Below are positions 9,276 to 20,400 of a stretch of DNA of 64,000 nucleotides, one piece after another. The translations under genes were made by a program, and so were the position numbers. Each line of letters starts with the position of its first letter. Within the stretch, counting starts at the first letter, position 1. The notes beneath the pieces were generated by a model. The model searched no databases and was not told where the DNA came from. It worked only from the letters and a program-made list of their open reading frames with translations. The stretch spans positions 4,288,768 to 4,352,767 of the forward strand of contig JAIZWK010000001.1 in assembly GCA_021498095.1 (NCBI GenBank), read 5' to 3'. Source of the DNA: Candidatus Harpocratesius repetitus. Lineage in GTDB: Archaea; Asgardarchaeota; Lokiarchaeia; Sigyniarchaeales; Promethearchaeaceae.

Positions 9276-11288
9276 ATGAAGGAAGAATCAAAAATGGTTG
9301 AGAAATTTGGATATTTTGGGAAAATATTGTGGGTGAATTTAAGTACTCATGAAATTAATGAGCGTGAAATTCCAGAAGAATGGTATCACCAATATTTAGG
9401 AGGATATGGTCTAGCAGCGCGTATTTTATTTGAAGAAATTCCGTTTGATGCTGATCCATTGGGACCTGATAATATATTGGCATTTATGCCAGGATTATTG
9501 ACAGGAACAACTACACCATTTACAGGACGGTATATGGTTTGCGGTAAAAGTCCATTATCAGGTGGTTGGGGGGATTCAAATAGTGGAGGAACGTTTGGTC
9601 CTGAAATTAAAAGATGTGGATATGATGGAATTATTTTTGTAGGAAAAAGTGAAAAACCAGTTTATCTTTTGATAAAAGAAGGGAAAGCAACGATTGAGGA
9701 TGCATCTTCTTTATGGGGTAAAGACGCTATAGAAACTGACGAACTTTTAAGAATTAAACATGGAAATAGAATCCGAGTTGCAGCTATTGGCATGGCAGGA
9801 GAAAATTTAATTCGCAATGCGGGAATAGTAAACGATAAAGGGCGTATTGCTGCGCGCTCTGGTTTAGGAGCAGTAATGGGATCGAAAAAATTGAAGGCAG
9901 TAGCCTTAATTGGGGCTACCAAATATCCTTATAAGAATAAGAACTCTGTAATTCAAATGACTAAAGAATACAAGGATAAAATGAAATTTAAGGATTTAAT
10001 GTCGCGTGTGATGATGAAATTCAATAACATCCTACCAGGGATGATGCGCCTGATTAAAATGGACCTCTTTTTGACAGAAGGGATGCAGGTAACCATGATG
10101 TCAAAATATGGAACGGGGTTAAGTACCGCAATTTCTTCAGAAGTGGGAGATGCACCTGTGAAGAACTGGAATGGTGTGGGTTATATTGATTTTCCCCAAA
10201 AAAAGGTCAGAAATCTTACTGCACAAAATCTTGAACAATGGAAAGTGAAACCTTATGGATGTTTCTCGTGTCCTCTAAGATGTGGAGCTATTCTATCAGT
10301 GCCTGAATTAAATTTGAAAGAAACCCATCGTCCAGAATATGAAACAGCCACAGCATTTGGGGCATTAATTTTAAATGATGATGTAAATACTCTGCTTAAG
10401 GTGAATGAATATTTAAATCGAGCAGGATATGATTCAATTTCAGCTGGCGGTGTTGTTGCTTTTGCGATTGAGTGTTTTGAAAACGGAATTATAACAAAAG
10501 AAGATACGGGAGGTCTTGAGATTGGATGGGGTAAATCAGAGAGTATTATGCCATTACTTGAAATGATTGTAAAGCGCGAGCACATTGGAGCGATATTAGC
10601 AGATGGAGTCAAAATTGCAGCAGAAAAAATAGGAAAAGGTGCAGAAAAATATGCAGTTCATGCAAATGGTCAAGAATTACCGATGCATGACAGCAAATTC
10701 GGTCCAAGTTTAGCCACAACATATGTATCCGATCCCACTCCAGGGCGACATACGGCAGCAAGTATAGATTTTATGGAGGTTGGACCAATTGGGAAATTTA
10801 TTAAAGGTCTTAAAATACCAAAGTCAAAGAAGCATAAGTACAATTCAAAAGGTCCCGCTCAAGCATTCATGGCAAAAATACACCAAACAGTCAATGCTCT
10901 TGGATTCTGTAATTTTGCAACATGGTCAGGTAATATTCGATTGCTTGATTTTATTTTCCAAGCAACGGGAATACAGTTAACAAACGATGATTTGATTAAA
11001 ATTGGATATCGTATTCAAACTCTACGACAAGCATTTAATGCAAAACACGGTGCAATTCAACATCAAATTAATACTCGTGCACTAGGAATTCCACCAATGG
11101 AAAAGGGACCTCTAAAAGGAATAACATTAGATATAAAAACCATGGTAAGGGATTATTATGAATCAATGAATTGGGACCCTGAAACGGGAATCCCAACTAA
11201 TTCTGTTTTGGAACATCTTGAATTAGATTTTGCAAAAACCTCGCTAAAGTTAAATACTAAGAACACCACTATAGTAATGTTACCTTAA
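9276..11288 (+). CDS. Tungsten-containing aldehyde:ferredoxin oxidoreductase family protein
   Basis: 670 residues. The family oxidises aldehydes to acids (or the reverse) with ferredoxin, using a tungstopterin cofactor and a [4Fe-4S] cluster. The N-terminal domain has the pterin-binding patterns (LGGYGLAARILFEE, FTGRYMVCGKSPLSGGWGDSNSGG, GIVNDKGRIAARSGLGAVMGSKKLKA). Cluster ligands are CFSCPLRC near residue 327 and a downstream Cys in ALGFCNFATW. The substrate type within the family is not determined. The ATG at 9294, preceded by AGGAAG, is an alternative start. A MoaD/ThiS-like gene follows 166 bp downstream, consistent with pterin-cofactor supply. Confidence 0.92.
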   Translation: MKEESKMVEKFGYFGKILWVNLSTHEINEREIPEEWYHQYLGGYGLAARILFEEIPFDADPLGPDNILAFMPGLLTGTTTPFTGRYMVCGKSPLSGGWGDSNSGGTFGPEIKRCGYDGIIFVGKSEKPVYLLIKEGKATIEDASSLWGKDAIETDELLRIKHGNRIRVAAIGMAGENLIRNAGIVNDKGRIAARSGLGAVMGSKKLKAVALIGATKYPYKNKNSVIQMTKEYKDKMKFKDLMSRVMMKFNNILPGMMRLIKMDLFLTEGMQVTMMSKYGTGLSTAISSEVGDAPVKNWNGVGYIDFPQKKVRNLTAQNLEQWKVKPYGCFSCPLRCGAILSVPELNLKETHRPEYETATAFGALILNDDVNTLLKVNEYLNRAGYDSISAGGVVAFAIECFENGIITKEDTGGLEIGWGKSESIMPLLEMIVKREHIGAILADGVKIAAEKIGKGAEKYAVHANGQELPMHDSKFGPSLATTYVSDPTPGRHTAASIDFMEVGPIGKFIKGLKIPKSKKHKYNSKGPAQAFMAKIHQTVNALGFCNFATWSGNIRLLDFIFQATGIQLTNDDLIKIGYRIQTLRQAFNAKHGAIQHQINTRALGIPPMEKGPLKGITLDIKTMVRDYYESMNWDPETGIPTNSVLEHLELDFAKTSLKLNTKNTTIVMLP

Positions 11289-11289
11289 C

Positions 11290-11350
11290 ACTAAAATATA
11301 GTGTGTGAATTTTAGGTGATTTTTGAGTTTTTTTTTTGCATTCTTTTTTA
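11290..11350 (+). terminator. Terminator after the aldehyde oxidoreductase gene
   Basis: Just after the stop codon there is a small hairpin, CACTA/TAGTG with a 5-base loop (11290-11304). Long T tracts follow at 11321-11338 and 11345-11350. Oligo-T is the archaeal termination signal; the hairpin may be incidental. Confidence 0.5.
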
Positions 11351-11454
11351 TACCTCTGGAAATCCTTTAGAGCTCCTTTGGGAATTTTTTTATCTATAAA
11401 TTCTTTAATCAAATTATATAAAAAGAAAAGAAAATAATAATAATTAACAAAAAA

Positions 11455-11727
11455 ATGAAAATTATTGTGAATTTGGCGGGAAGTTTTGGATTAAAGAGCA
11501 TTAATTCAGAGGTATCAATAGATTTAAAGGAAAATGCAAATGTTGAAGAATTGTTACAAGCATTACGCCGACTACTAAAAATAAAAGTATTTTCTGTTAA
11601 AGGAATGAAATCAAATTTTATTGTTGTTATGATTAATGGAGAGAGAATTGACCCAAAATTTGCTAAAAACCGTAATATTTGCGAATCAGATTATATCAGC
11701 ATTGTTCAACCAATTCAAGGTGGTTAA
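11455..11727 (+). CDS. MoaD/ThiS-like sulfur-carrier protein
   Basis: 90 residues with a beta-grasp pattern: MKIIVNLAGSF as the first strand, a central helix with VEELLQALRR, VVMINGERI, then DYISIVQPIQGG. It ends in the diglycine needed for adenylation and thiocarboxylate formation in MoaD, ThiS and archaeal SAMP proteins. The preceding gene is a tungstopterin enzyme, so a role as the sulfur donor in pterin cofactor assembly fits, but protein conjugation is also possible. Confidence 0.8.
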   Translation: MKIIVNLAGSFGLKSINSEVSIDLKENANVEELLQALRRLLKIKVFSVKGMKSNFIVVMINGERIDPKFAKNRNICESDYISIVQPIQGG

Positions 11728-12025
11728 AAGCTTTATTTAATTATATCAAATTCTAATAAATATTAAGTACAGATTAATTATATAAAGTCTATTCTCTTCT
11801 TAAGTATTCAAGATTTCCACTAATAATCGTGAAACTTCAGATATTCTATATCCCCACTACAAAATTATATTCGTGTTCTGGCAATTGAGCAATTAATTAA
11901 ATCAATTAAATTTAAATAAGTAGTGCTCTAGCTAATTAATAAAGAGTGATTTAACTAGACATTTATTTGAAGATAAGAAATGGACTACAAAAATCATTAA
12001 TAAACCGAGAGGTGAAAAAGAGATT
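11728..12025. other. Intergenic region with no recognised gene
   Basis: About 300 bp of A/T-rich sequence upstream of the glycosyltransferase. I see TATA-like strings (for example near 11780) and no open frame or repeat. Confidence 0.5.
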
Positions 12026-13246
12026 ATGAGAGTTGCAATCTACAGTGGAACTTTTAAAAAAAATCAAGATGGAGTAGCACGAGCAACATATGAGCTAGTA
12101 AACTCATTACTAGAAGGACATCATAGAATTCTCTTAGGTGCACCTCTTATAACACCACAACACCGAGCTGGATTGGAACTTGTCTTAATCCCATCTTTTC
12201 CATTTAAATTCTATCCGGATTATAGATTCGCACTTCCTTATTATAAATTTTACCGTAAACTTGATGAGTTTCAGCCAGATATTATTCATATCGCGACTCC
12301 AGATCTTATGGGATTAATTACTTTGGTTTATGCTAAAAGGAGAAATATCCCAGTCATATTTATTCACCACACTGATTTTCAATCTTATATGAAGTATTTT
12401 CAAGTTGATTGGTTAGTAAAAACAATGTGGCCAGCTATGGTTGCTGTTTATAATAAAGCCCTTAATGTTTTCGCACCTACTCAGAAATACGTTGATCTTT
12501 TACATCGCAAAGGCGTTAAACATGTAGATATTTGGTCTAGAGGTATTGATCGAAAACAATTTAATCCAAAAAATCGATCAAAAGAACTTAGAAAAGCATG
12601 GAATGCTGAAAATAAAAAAGTCTTTTTATTCGTAGGTCGATTAGTGTGGTATAAAGGATTACGAACTTTTATAAAAATATATAAACAATTTGAAAATCGC
12701 TTAGATAAAGATATGGCATTTGTTTTGATAGGAGATGGCCCAATTAGAGCAACGTTGCAAGCAGAAATGCCAAAAGCGATCTTTACAGGATATCTTCATG
12801 GGGAAAAATTAGGCCAAGCTTATGCTAGTGCAGATGTCTTACTATTTCCTTCCACAACAGAAACATTTGGTCAAGTAATTCAAGAAGCTTTAGCCAGTGG
12901 TTTACCTGTAATTGTCTCAGATAAAGGAGGATGTCAAGAAATTGTCAATCAATCAAAAGGAGGAATTATTGTTCCTTGGAAAAATCTTTCTCTTTGGAAA
13001 GAAGCATGTGAAGTTATGTTATTCGATGAAATACAATATCATAAATATCGTGAATCAGGATTAAAATATGCAGAATCAAGAAATTGGAAAAAATTAAACG
13101 AACAATTAATTCAGAAATATCAAAATTACGCATTTCTCTGGAATCAAAAGCAAAGATTTAATTATCCAGTTCCAATTCAAGAAAAAATAGATTTTATTCG
13201 ATGTGTTGCAGAAGATTTCTCCAGATGGAGTTTCTCAAGAATATAA
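12026..13246 (+). CDS. GT4-family glycosyltransferase
   Basis: 406 residues with the GT-B fold of family 4. The N-terminal Rossmann domain shows DGVARATYELVNSLL and PDIIHIATPD. The C-terminal domain shows FLFVGRLVWYKGL, LIGDGP, FTGYLHGEKL and the EX7E-type motif in ETFGQVIQEALASG. These retaining enzymes transfer a sugar from a nucleotide donor, often mannose or a related sugar to lipids or glycans. A C-terminal extension of about 60 residues with many aromatic residues may contact membrane. RBS GAGGTG lies 14 bases before the ATG. The gene stands alone. Confidence 0.9.
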   Translation: MRVAIYSGTFKKNQDGVARATYELVNSLLEGHHRILLGAPLITPQHRAGLELVLIPSFPFKFYPDYRFALPYYKFYRKLDEFQPDIIHIATPDLMGLITLVYAKRRNIPVIFIHHTDFQSYMKYFQVDWLVKTMWPAMVAVYNKALNVFAPTQKYVDLLHRKGVKHVDIWSRGIDRKQFNPKNRSKELRKAWNAENKKVFLFVGRLVWYKGLRTFIKIYKQFENRLDKDMAFVLIGDGPIRATLQAEMPKAIFTGYLHGEKLGQAYASADVLLFPSTTETFGQVIQEALASGLPVIVSDKGGCQEIVNQSKGGIIVPWKNLSLWKEACEVMLFDEIQYHKYRESGLKYAESRNWKKLNEQLIQKYQNYAFLWNQKQRFNYPVPIQEKIDFIRCVAEDFSRWSFSRI

Positions 13247-13283
13247 TATTACTTATACTTATTTTTTTTTATTTTGAATTTAT

Positions 13284-13580
13284 TTAAGAAGCTCTAGCAA
13301 TTTTTTTTATCTTAATCAAATTCTATCTTTTGGACCAATATTCTCGACAATATTCCAGCGCATCCAATTACTATTTGAGTTGGCAATTTTAAAACATTAA
13401 ATGCGGTCAAGAATTTCACATTTCCATCATTTTTCTTTTAATTATTGACTTATTTATATATATTTTTCTTAAAAGATTTTTCGACAATTTTAAAATTGGG
13501 ATAGATTTGGAGTTTATGGATAAATGATGCAAGATTTCCGAATTTTCTTCAATTTTTCGAATTCTGCTATAACCTCTTAA
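13284..13580 (-). mobile_element. 289-bp MITE-like element, family A copy 2, with TTAA target duplication
   Basis: The element spans 13288-13576 and is the inverse of the copy at 3446-3734, with the same length and only scattered substitutions. Its ends are GAAGCTCTAGCAA and TGCTATAACCTC. It is flanked by TTAA at 13284-13287 and 13577-13580. It fills the gap between the glycosyltransferase and the methyltransferase-like gene. Confidence 0.85.
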
Positions 13581-13627
13581 TTATTACCAAAATATATTTA
13601 TGAGCACCATTTCCATTTTATATTAAG

Positions 13628-14140
13628 ATGCCATTCTTTGGAAAGTTAGCAACTTTTGGATTTGCTTCTATTTCACAATATACATTTAAGTGGATAATTG
13701 ATCATTTTCCAGATGGTAGTACAATGCTAGAATTAGGTTCTGGAAATGCTACAAAAGAGTTTACTGATCACTATAATGTTTATTCAATTGAACATAATCC
13801 AAATTGGATTGGAAAATTCCCCACTCACTATATTTTCGCCCCAATTAAAGATTACGGCGATTACAAATGGTATGATATCCAAAAAATTCAAGAACAATTA
13901 CCGTCTCACTATGATTTCATTTTAGTTGATGGTCCACCAAAAAAAATTGGACGTGAGGGTTTTCTTCATAATCTACATCTTTTTAATACTGAAGTTCCAA
14001 TGATTTTTGATGACGCAAATCGAGAGGGTGAATTTGAATTAATTCAAAAAGTAGCAACAAAATTACAATATCCTTATAAGATTATAAAACATGGTGTCAG
14101 GAAGAAAATAGGTATTATTTCACATAAAGAAATTGAATAA
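13628..14140 (+). CDS. SAM-dependent methyltransferase-like protein
   Basis: 170 residues. MLELGSGNATKEF is a motif I glycine loop, YSIEHNPNW fits the acidic second strand (motif II), and YDFILVDGPPKK fits the strand 4 position. This is a compact Rossmann fold of the kind found next to glycan genes. The substrate is unknown. It begins 51 bp after the 289-bp element, so its promoter lies in or next to that insertion. Confidence 0.6.
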   Translation: MPFFGKLATFGFASISQYTFKWIIDHFPDGSTMLELGSGNATKEFTDHYNVYSIEHNPNWIGKFPTHYIFAPIKDYGDYKWYDIQKIQEQLPSHYDFILVDGPPKKIGREGFLHNLHLFNTEVPMIFDDANREGEFELIQKVATKLQYPYKIIKHGVRKKIGIISHKEIE

Positions 14141-14155
14141 AGAAAATTAAAAACA

Positions 14156-14539
14156 TCATTCAGTGGTGAATTTTTTCTTTAAATCAATCAAAGAATTGGA
14201 ATTTGGCTGAATTAATTCCTCAGCTTCTCTCGATGTTTTATATTTTTCTTCTAATTTATTTTTTCGTTGAATAAAAAGGGATTCATTAATCGATTCATGG
14301 GGAATATCTAATGAAAACTTACGAGAAAGAGGTGAAATTTCTCGATTAATCGATGGATTCATCGTAAAAAGCGGATTTCTATTAAGATCAATCCGAGAAA
14401 GATAATATTCTTTGTAAGGAACTGGCATGGGAATTTCACGAGGTGCAGGATGAATTAACTGAGTTGGAGGTTTAATTCCCATATTTTTTGCACAATGAGG
14501 GCAGTTTTCAATAGGTAATCCATGCATACAAAAATTCAT
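14156..14539 (-). CDS. Conserved-looking small protein with N-terminal zinc-binding Cys/His motif
   Basis: 127 residues of unknown function. The first 20 residues hold FCMHGLPIENCPHCAK, a Cys-x2-His/CxxC set that could bind one zinc. The rest is Pro- and charge-rich and largely without hydrophobic core, so probably flexible, with helical stretches near the C-terminus. It converges with the methyltransferase-like gene. I know of similar short Cys-led proteins only as uncharacterised archaeal ORFs. Confidence 0.6.
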   Translation of the reverse strand: MNFCMHGLPIENCPHCAKNMGIKPPTQLIHPAPREIPMPVPYKEYYLSRIDLNRNPLFTMNPSINREISPLSRKFSLDIPHESINESLFIQRKNKLEEKYKTSREAEELIQPNSNSLIDLKKKFTTE

Positions 14540-14886
14540 AGCGTCTCATACTAAAAAAGAATTCAAAACATTTAATTTTCTCCATTAGATATCTTTTGAT
14601 ACTAATACATTCAGGAAAAGTGGTTTTGATGTCTTTACAAATAAATAAATTTTGGATTTCATCTAAATCTATATATATAATATTAGTTATAGAATTAAGA
14701 TGAATTTATGATATATTGAAGTTGATCCTCAATTTTCTTCCAATGTGAGATAAACAATCATAATTTTCGCAAATAATTAAATATTCTCAAATCTAAAAAT
14801 AAATATAATAGTTTAGGTTTAGGTTGTATCTCTTTTTCTATTTATTTATCATTTAAAGTTAATTACCGTAAAGTTGTGAACAAAAC
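14540..14886. other. Divergent intergenic region upstream of the lyase
   Basis: About 350 bp between divergent genes. It contains TATA-like runs (near 14670-14685) and a short tandem GTTTAGG repeat near 14812-14825. No gene or hairpin is evident. Confidence 0.4.
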
Positions 14887-16524
14887 ATGGAAAATTCAAA
14901 AAAAATTAAATCAATGAATGATCTAGGCACACCCAGACCTTCTCATAAAGCATATGTTGTAAGGAATTATAAAACAGTAAGCAGACAGCAGAGAGAGCGC
15001 GTTTTAAAAGAAACAGAATATAATATGTTTTCATTTCCAGCAGATCTATTATACTTGGATTATTTATCTGATAGCGGGACCACTTCTATGACAGATTTGC
15101 AGTGGGCAGCCTTGTTTTTGGGAGATGAATCATATGGAAGAAATCGAGGCTATTACGTATTACTGGAAGCATTTCGAGATACATTTGAACGGGGAGATAA
15201 TCCTGTCAAACCAATTGATTTGATTATGAAAGGCGAAGATGATGTAGACGTTCTTATGGATGAATTATACCTTAAAAGTTATCAAGGTGGATTTGTTAAT
15301 GGAGGAAAATTTCAATTAATGCGCCCGAATACCTTCATTTGCCCACAAGGAAGAGTTGCAGAACATCTTCTATTTTCGACTCTTGCAGAAATATTACATG
15401 AAATTGATCCCACAAAACATTATGCTATTCCAAATAATGGCCATTTTGACACAACTGGCGCCAATATAAGGGCAGTCCAAATAGATCCGATTAATGTTTT
15501 CGATAAAAAAATTGTATTGGAAGAATTTCCTGTTTCAGATTTATCAAAAACAAATCCCTTCAAGGGAAATATGGATATTGAACAACTGGAATCAATTATT
15601 CAAGAACGGGGTGCGGATAGTATTCCTTTGATCTACTTGACTATTACAAACAATTCAGTAGCGGGACAACCTGTATCAATGGCAAATATTAAAGCAGTGA
15701 AAAACATTGCAGATAAATACAGTATTCCCCTATTCTTCGACGCTTGTAGATTCGCCGAAAATGCATATTTCATTCGCGAATTTGAAGAAGGTTACGCAGA
15801 TAAATCAATCAGAACAGTCGTTAAGGAAATGTTTTCATACGCAGATGGTTTTACAATCAGCTTGAAAAAAGATGGTCTTGCTAACATGGGTGGTGCTTTA
15901 TTCCTTAGAGATCAAGGTGTTTTTGTCCAAAAATATTCCCTAAATAATCAAAACGTAGGAATTCGAATAAAAGAAAAACAAATTGTCACTATTGGGAATG
16001 ATTCATATGGTGCGCTAAGCGGACGGGATATAATGGCTTTAGCAATGGGTTTGTACGAAATTGTTAAAGAGTCATATTTACGTAGTCGTGTTGAGCAAAC
16101 ACGATATTTTGCAGCAGAATTAGCTAAACAAAATGTTCCTGTAATCCTTCCTCCAGGTGGTCATGCAGTCTATATTGATATGGATCGATTTTTAGAGGGT
16201 ACTGATCTAACGACTGAAGATTTTGGAGGAGTTGGCTTTACTATCGAATTACTACGTCACTATGGCATACGGGCATGTGAATTAGGCCCTTTTGCGTTTG
16301 AATGGGACCAACGAAGCGAGGAAGAACGAAAAGGGATTTTAAATTTAGTTCGTTTTGCAATACCTAGAAATGCATATAGTAAAGAGGATATTGATTACAC
16401 CGTAGCAGCTGTAGTAGAACTTTACAAAAATAAAGAATTAGTTCCAAAGGTACGCATTTCTCGTGGTAAGAAATTAAGTTTACGACATTTTCAAACAGGT
16501 TTAGAGCCAATATATAAAAATTAA
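14887..16524 (+). CDS. PLP-dependent beta-eliminating lyase (tryptophanase/tyrosine phenol-lyase family)
   Basis: 545 residues; bacterial members are about 460-475. Family landmarks are LDYLSDSGTTSMTDLQWAAL near residue 55, GDESYGRNRGYY, CPQGRVAEHLLF, YLTITNNSVAGQPVSM, FFDACRFAENAYFI (the PLP-contacting Asp and Arg) and the Schiff-base lysine in FTISLKKDGLANMGG. These enzymes split tryptophan to indole or tyrosine to phenol, giving pyruvate and ammonia. I cannot decide the substrate. Amino-acid catabolism would suit a fermentative or syntrophic archaeon. An HTH regulator follows 120 bp downstream. Confidence 0.88.
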   Translation: MENSKKIKSMNDLGTPRPSHKAYVVRNYKTVSRQQRERVLKETEYNMFSFPADLLYLDYLSDSGTTSMTDLQWAALFLGDESYGRNRGYYVLLEAFRDTFERGDNPVKPIDLIMKGEDDVDVLMDELYLKSYQGGFVNGGKFQLMRPNTFICPQGRVAEHLLFSTLAEILHEIDPTKHYAIPNNGHFDTTGANIRAVQIDPINVFDKKIVLEEFPVSDLSKTNPFKGNMDIEQLESIIQERGADSIPLIYLTITNNSVAGQPVSMANIKAVKNIADKYSIPLFFDACRFAENAYFIREFEEGYADKSIRTVVKEMFSYADGFTISLKKDGLANMGGALFLRDQGVFVQKYSLNNQNVGIRIKEKQIVTIGNDSYGALSGRDIMALAMGLYEIVKESYLRSRVEQTRYFAAELAKQNVPVILPPGGHAVYIDMDRFLEGTDLTTEDFGGVGFTIELLRHYGIRACELGPFAFEWDQRSEEERKGILNLVRFAIPRNAYSKEDIDYTVAAVVELYKNKELVPKVRISRGKKLSLRHFQTGLEPIYKN

Positions 16525-16644
16525 AGTGATAATTTTAAAAAAAAGCAAATTTTTTCTCTTTTTAAATTCAACTAAAATTGAAGCAAAATTTTCTTTTTTC
16601 AACAAAATTTATAAAGTAACTGAATTGCTGGAAGTCTGAAATAG

Positions 16645-17355
16645 ATGCGATTTGAAATTAAACCAAAAACAACAAATAGTGAAGGAAACTCACCCATTTC
16701 AAATGATAAACTTGCTATCATCAAAACATTAAACAGTAAAACCAGACTTGAAGCATTACTTCTGCTTTTTATCTATCGCAAATTAAGCTTAACTAATATC
16801 AGCGAAATCCTGCATAAATCTAAAAATACAATAATTTATCATATGCGCTTGCTAAATGAACAGGGATTGATTACTGAATTGACTGAAAAAGAAGAGCATT
16901 CCATAAAACCCATAAAGTATTTTGTTTTACATCCAGAATTTCACAAGAAATTATACGAACCATTTGAAAAATTGGATAAATCCTCGACTGCAGATATTCT
17001 AAATTACTCTAAAACAATTTTCAAATATAACATCCTTCTATTTGAGACAATTCGAGAATTTCTTCATCAATTGGGGGAATTCTATAATCAAAACCAACAG
17101 CAAATTCACTCAAGCGAAGAAGCACTTCAATTTCATCAAACACACCAAGTCCCTCGAGATTTAATTCCTCTTTCTGAACAAGCATTTCAACAGTATAGAA
17201 AGGATTATGCAGAATTAATGAAAAAGACATTATCTAATATAGATAAAGAAAAACTTGAAGATACTCACGTTATTCACCCTTATCTGGCTTTCAATACGGT
17301 AATTCCTCTAAAAACATTATTTGAATTCCGTACATCAAAGTTAGAAAAAAAGTGA
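16645..17355 (+). CDS. ArsR-like winged-helix transcriptional regulator
   Basis: 236 residues. Residues about 25-105 form a winged helix: LNSKTRLEALLLLF, then LSLTNISEILHKSKNTIIYHMRLLNEQGLI as the recognition helix and a wing ending in KYFVLHPEF. The C-terminal 130 residues are helical and Gln-rich with no recognised ligand domain. It follows the lyase on the same strand, so it may control amino-acid breakdown, but this is inferred from position only. Confidence 0.75.
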   Translation: MRFEIKPKTTNSEGNSPISNDKLAIIKTLNSKTRLEALLLLFIYRKLSLTNISEILHKSKNTIIYHMRLLNEQGLITELTEKEEHSIKPIKYFVLHPEFHKKLYEPFEKLDKSSTADILNYSKTIFKYNILLFETIREFLHQLGEFYNQNQQQIHSSEEALQFHQTHQVPRDLIPLSEQAFQQYRKDYAELMKKTLSNIDKEKLEDTHVIHPYLAFNTVIPLKTLFEFRTSKLEKK

Positions 17356-17457
17356 ACAAATTTAGTAAATTTGAACTTAATTAATGTCATCTATATTATA
17401 TGTGAATATCATTTCATTAATAAAATTCAAATAGATTGATTAAATTTGAGCTCTTCA

Positions 17458-20400
17458 ATGGAAATTCCTGAAATAATTCTTGTTTCTCCGAAATCACTTC
17501 AGCAATATGCACAAAAAACGGCCCGTAATTTGAAAAGCGGAACAGCTTCTGAAATAACTTATTATGATGACTTTAAGCAATTTTTAGAGACAATTTTCCC
17601 ACCATCAAAGGGATACTTAATTCAATCAGGTTATCACATTCCAGGATCTCAAAATAAACCAGATATGACAGTTACCTTCAATGGAATTGTATTATTTCAT
17701 ATTGAAGCTAAAAAACCTTATACACCCATAGAAGAAATTATCGCATATAAACCTGGATCACGGCTATACAATCAAATACAAAGATATCAAAACGAAGGAA
17801 CCCAAGTTCTTTTAACCGACTTTCTTAATCTCTGGATAGTTAAACCTCCGAAAGATAAATCAACAAATTCGAACAAATTGGAAAGAAATAAGGTTAAATT
17901 TCAATTTTCCTGCCGTCTTCTTGAAGAAAAAACATCACATGACCTTATTCCTGCTCAAAATGCTCCACAACATCTTCAAGAATTATTAAACATCACTTGT
18001 GCGGAACACCTTCAGAGTATCTCAAATGCAAGGAAATTAATTTATCATCTGACAAACATTGCGAAAAATATCAAAGAAAAAACAATTTCGCTTATCAATG
18101 CTCGAAAAACATTAAAGAAACTAACACCATCAGAGAAGAGTGCGGCAGATTATCTGTTACAAATCAAAGAAGATTTTGCCAAATCCATATTTAAAGAAGA
18201 ACATGAGCCAGAAACAAAGATGTTTGCAGATCTTTTTGCTCAAACCATTGTTTATGGTGCATTTTCCGCGTGGATCAAATATTCGCAGAACCAACACAAC
18301 AAACAGAATTGTTCTTTTAATCTTCAAATAGTGGGCGATTACCTCCCATTTGGAAGTTTCTTAAGGGACTTGTTTTTAAATCTGAAAAATAAGACGCCTA
18401 AAGAATTTAGGTCTCTACTGCAAGAAATGGAATTGCAATTCCAAAAAACCAAGTTTACTCCGATTATTAATAATTCTGAGACCCTAATCACTACATTCTA
18501 CAGCGATTTTCTTAGATTATATGATCCAAAAACAGCAAAGGAAAGAGGTGTAGTTTACACACCTTATGAAATTGTTCACTTTATCATTGAAGGCATTGAT
18601 TTTCTGTTAAAACGCTGGATGAATAAACCTATGGGGATTCTTTCATCAACAAAACATAAAATCATTCCTACTAAACATTTTTCTTCAATTTCCAGCACAA
18701 AATTAATTCAATCAAAATTAGATAAAAGTATTAAAAAATTCCAAATTCCCATTGATCGTTTACGAATTTTAGATCCAGCAGCTGGAACTATGGCTTTTGC
18801 TTCAGGGTTGCTCCATGTTGCTAAAGAAAAAATATCAGAAAAATTTCCAGACCAACCAAGTCTTGCTCAGCAAGAATTTCATCATTGGGTAACAAATGAA
18901 TTTTTCGAAAATGTCTATGCTTTTGAAATTTTAATGGCACCCTATGTATTAGGGCATATTCGTACATATCTATCTTTAGAAAATTTGGGGTTAACATTAA
19001 ATGCGGAAAATTATCCACTTAAATCCTACTTAATGAATACCCTTATGAGTCCTCCAAAAAATAAAGCGTTAGATGAATGGATCTTCCACAATGCTGAAAT
19101 TGGTAAAGAAATTAAAGAAGCCCTAAGAATTCGCGATGATAAAGAGATTTTCGTAATTATGGGCAATCCCCCTTATAATTTAAGCAGTCAAAACGATTGT
19201 AAATGGATAAATGAGAAAATAATGGATTACAAAGAGGGATTGCATGAACGAAATAAGAAAATCCTTTCTGATGATTACGTTAAATTCATACGATTTGCAC
19301 AATGGAAAATAGAAAAGGTAGGACGGGGAATTGTTGCATTTATCACAAATAGTCGCTATTTAGATGGTCAAATGTTTTCTGTTATGCGACAATCATTACA
19401 GAATACCTTCGATCATATTTACATAGTGAATTTACATGGGGATTATCGGAAAAAAGAAACAGGAAATCCATTTGATATAAAGGTAGGAGTCTGCATTGCG
19501 TTTATGGTTAGAATTGATAATAAAACACCAAAAAATGCCGCCATTCATTATATGGATGTTCCACACCCGACTAAAGAAGAAAAATTTCAAATATTAGGGA
19601 AGGGTTTTAATGAACGACAATTTAAACTGCTCCCACAAACACCAAAATCATATTTTATTGATATTGATACTAGTATGTTAGAGCATTATCAAAATTTTAT
19701 TCCAATTGATGAATTTTTTAAAGCGCGACCAATAAGCGGCATAATGGCAGGAAAAGATCGATTGGTCATCGATTGTGATATAGATAATCTTCATCAAAAT
19801 ATGCATGCATTTTTCAATAAAGATTATTCACAATTAGATAAATGGAAAATCCGATATAATAATACTAAATCATGGCAACGTGACCGTGTATTTCAAACAA
19901 CTAATTTTCAAAGAGCGATAAAATCCATTCGTCCCATGTTATACAGAGGTTGGGATTATCGATTTATTGTTTATGATAGATCTATTGTTGAAGGACATCG
20001 AATGGGTTATATTGATCAAATATCTCCTGAAAATCCTGCAATTACAGTAAGTAAATCTTCTCGGAAATCAAAATTCTGTACTGCTTTCATCGCCGATGAG
20101 CTTATTGAAAAATGTTATATGAGTGTAACCGATACTGCATATGCCTTTCTATTACGATATAAAGGAAAATCAAATGTAATTGTTCCAAAATTGCCATATC
20201 CAGTTAATGGAGATGCTCTTTTTTATTATATCTATGCTATCTTGCATTGCCCATTATATCGAACCAGATATGATGAACTTCTTCGCAAAGGTTTCCCACG
20301 CATCCCTATACCCAGTAAAGCACTAATATTTGAAAACCTTAGTCGTTTAGGCAAAAAATTGGCAGATCTTCACCTTTTAAAAATAACAGTAGATCCTAAA

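Noticed and set aside
9662..9922. Minus-strand frames inside the aldehyde oxidoreductase gene
   Set aside because: Antisense to strong coding sequence; composition is that of reversed codons.
14812..14825. Tandem GTTTAGG as a telomere-like repeat
   Set aside because: Only two units, inside ordinary intergenic DNA.
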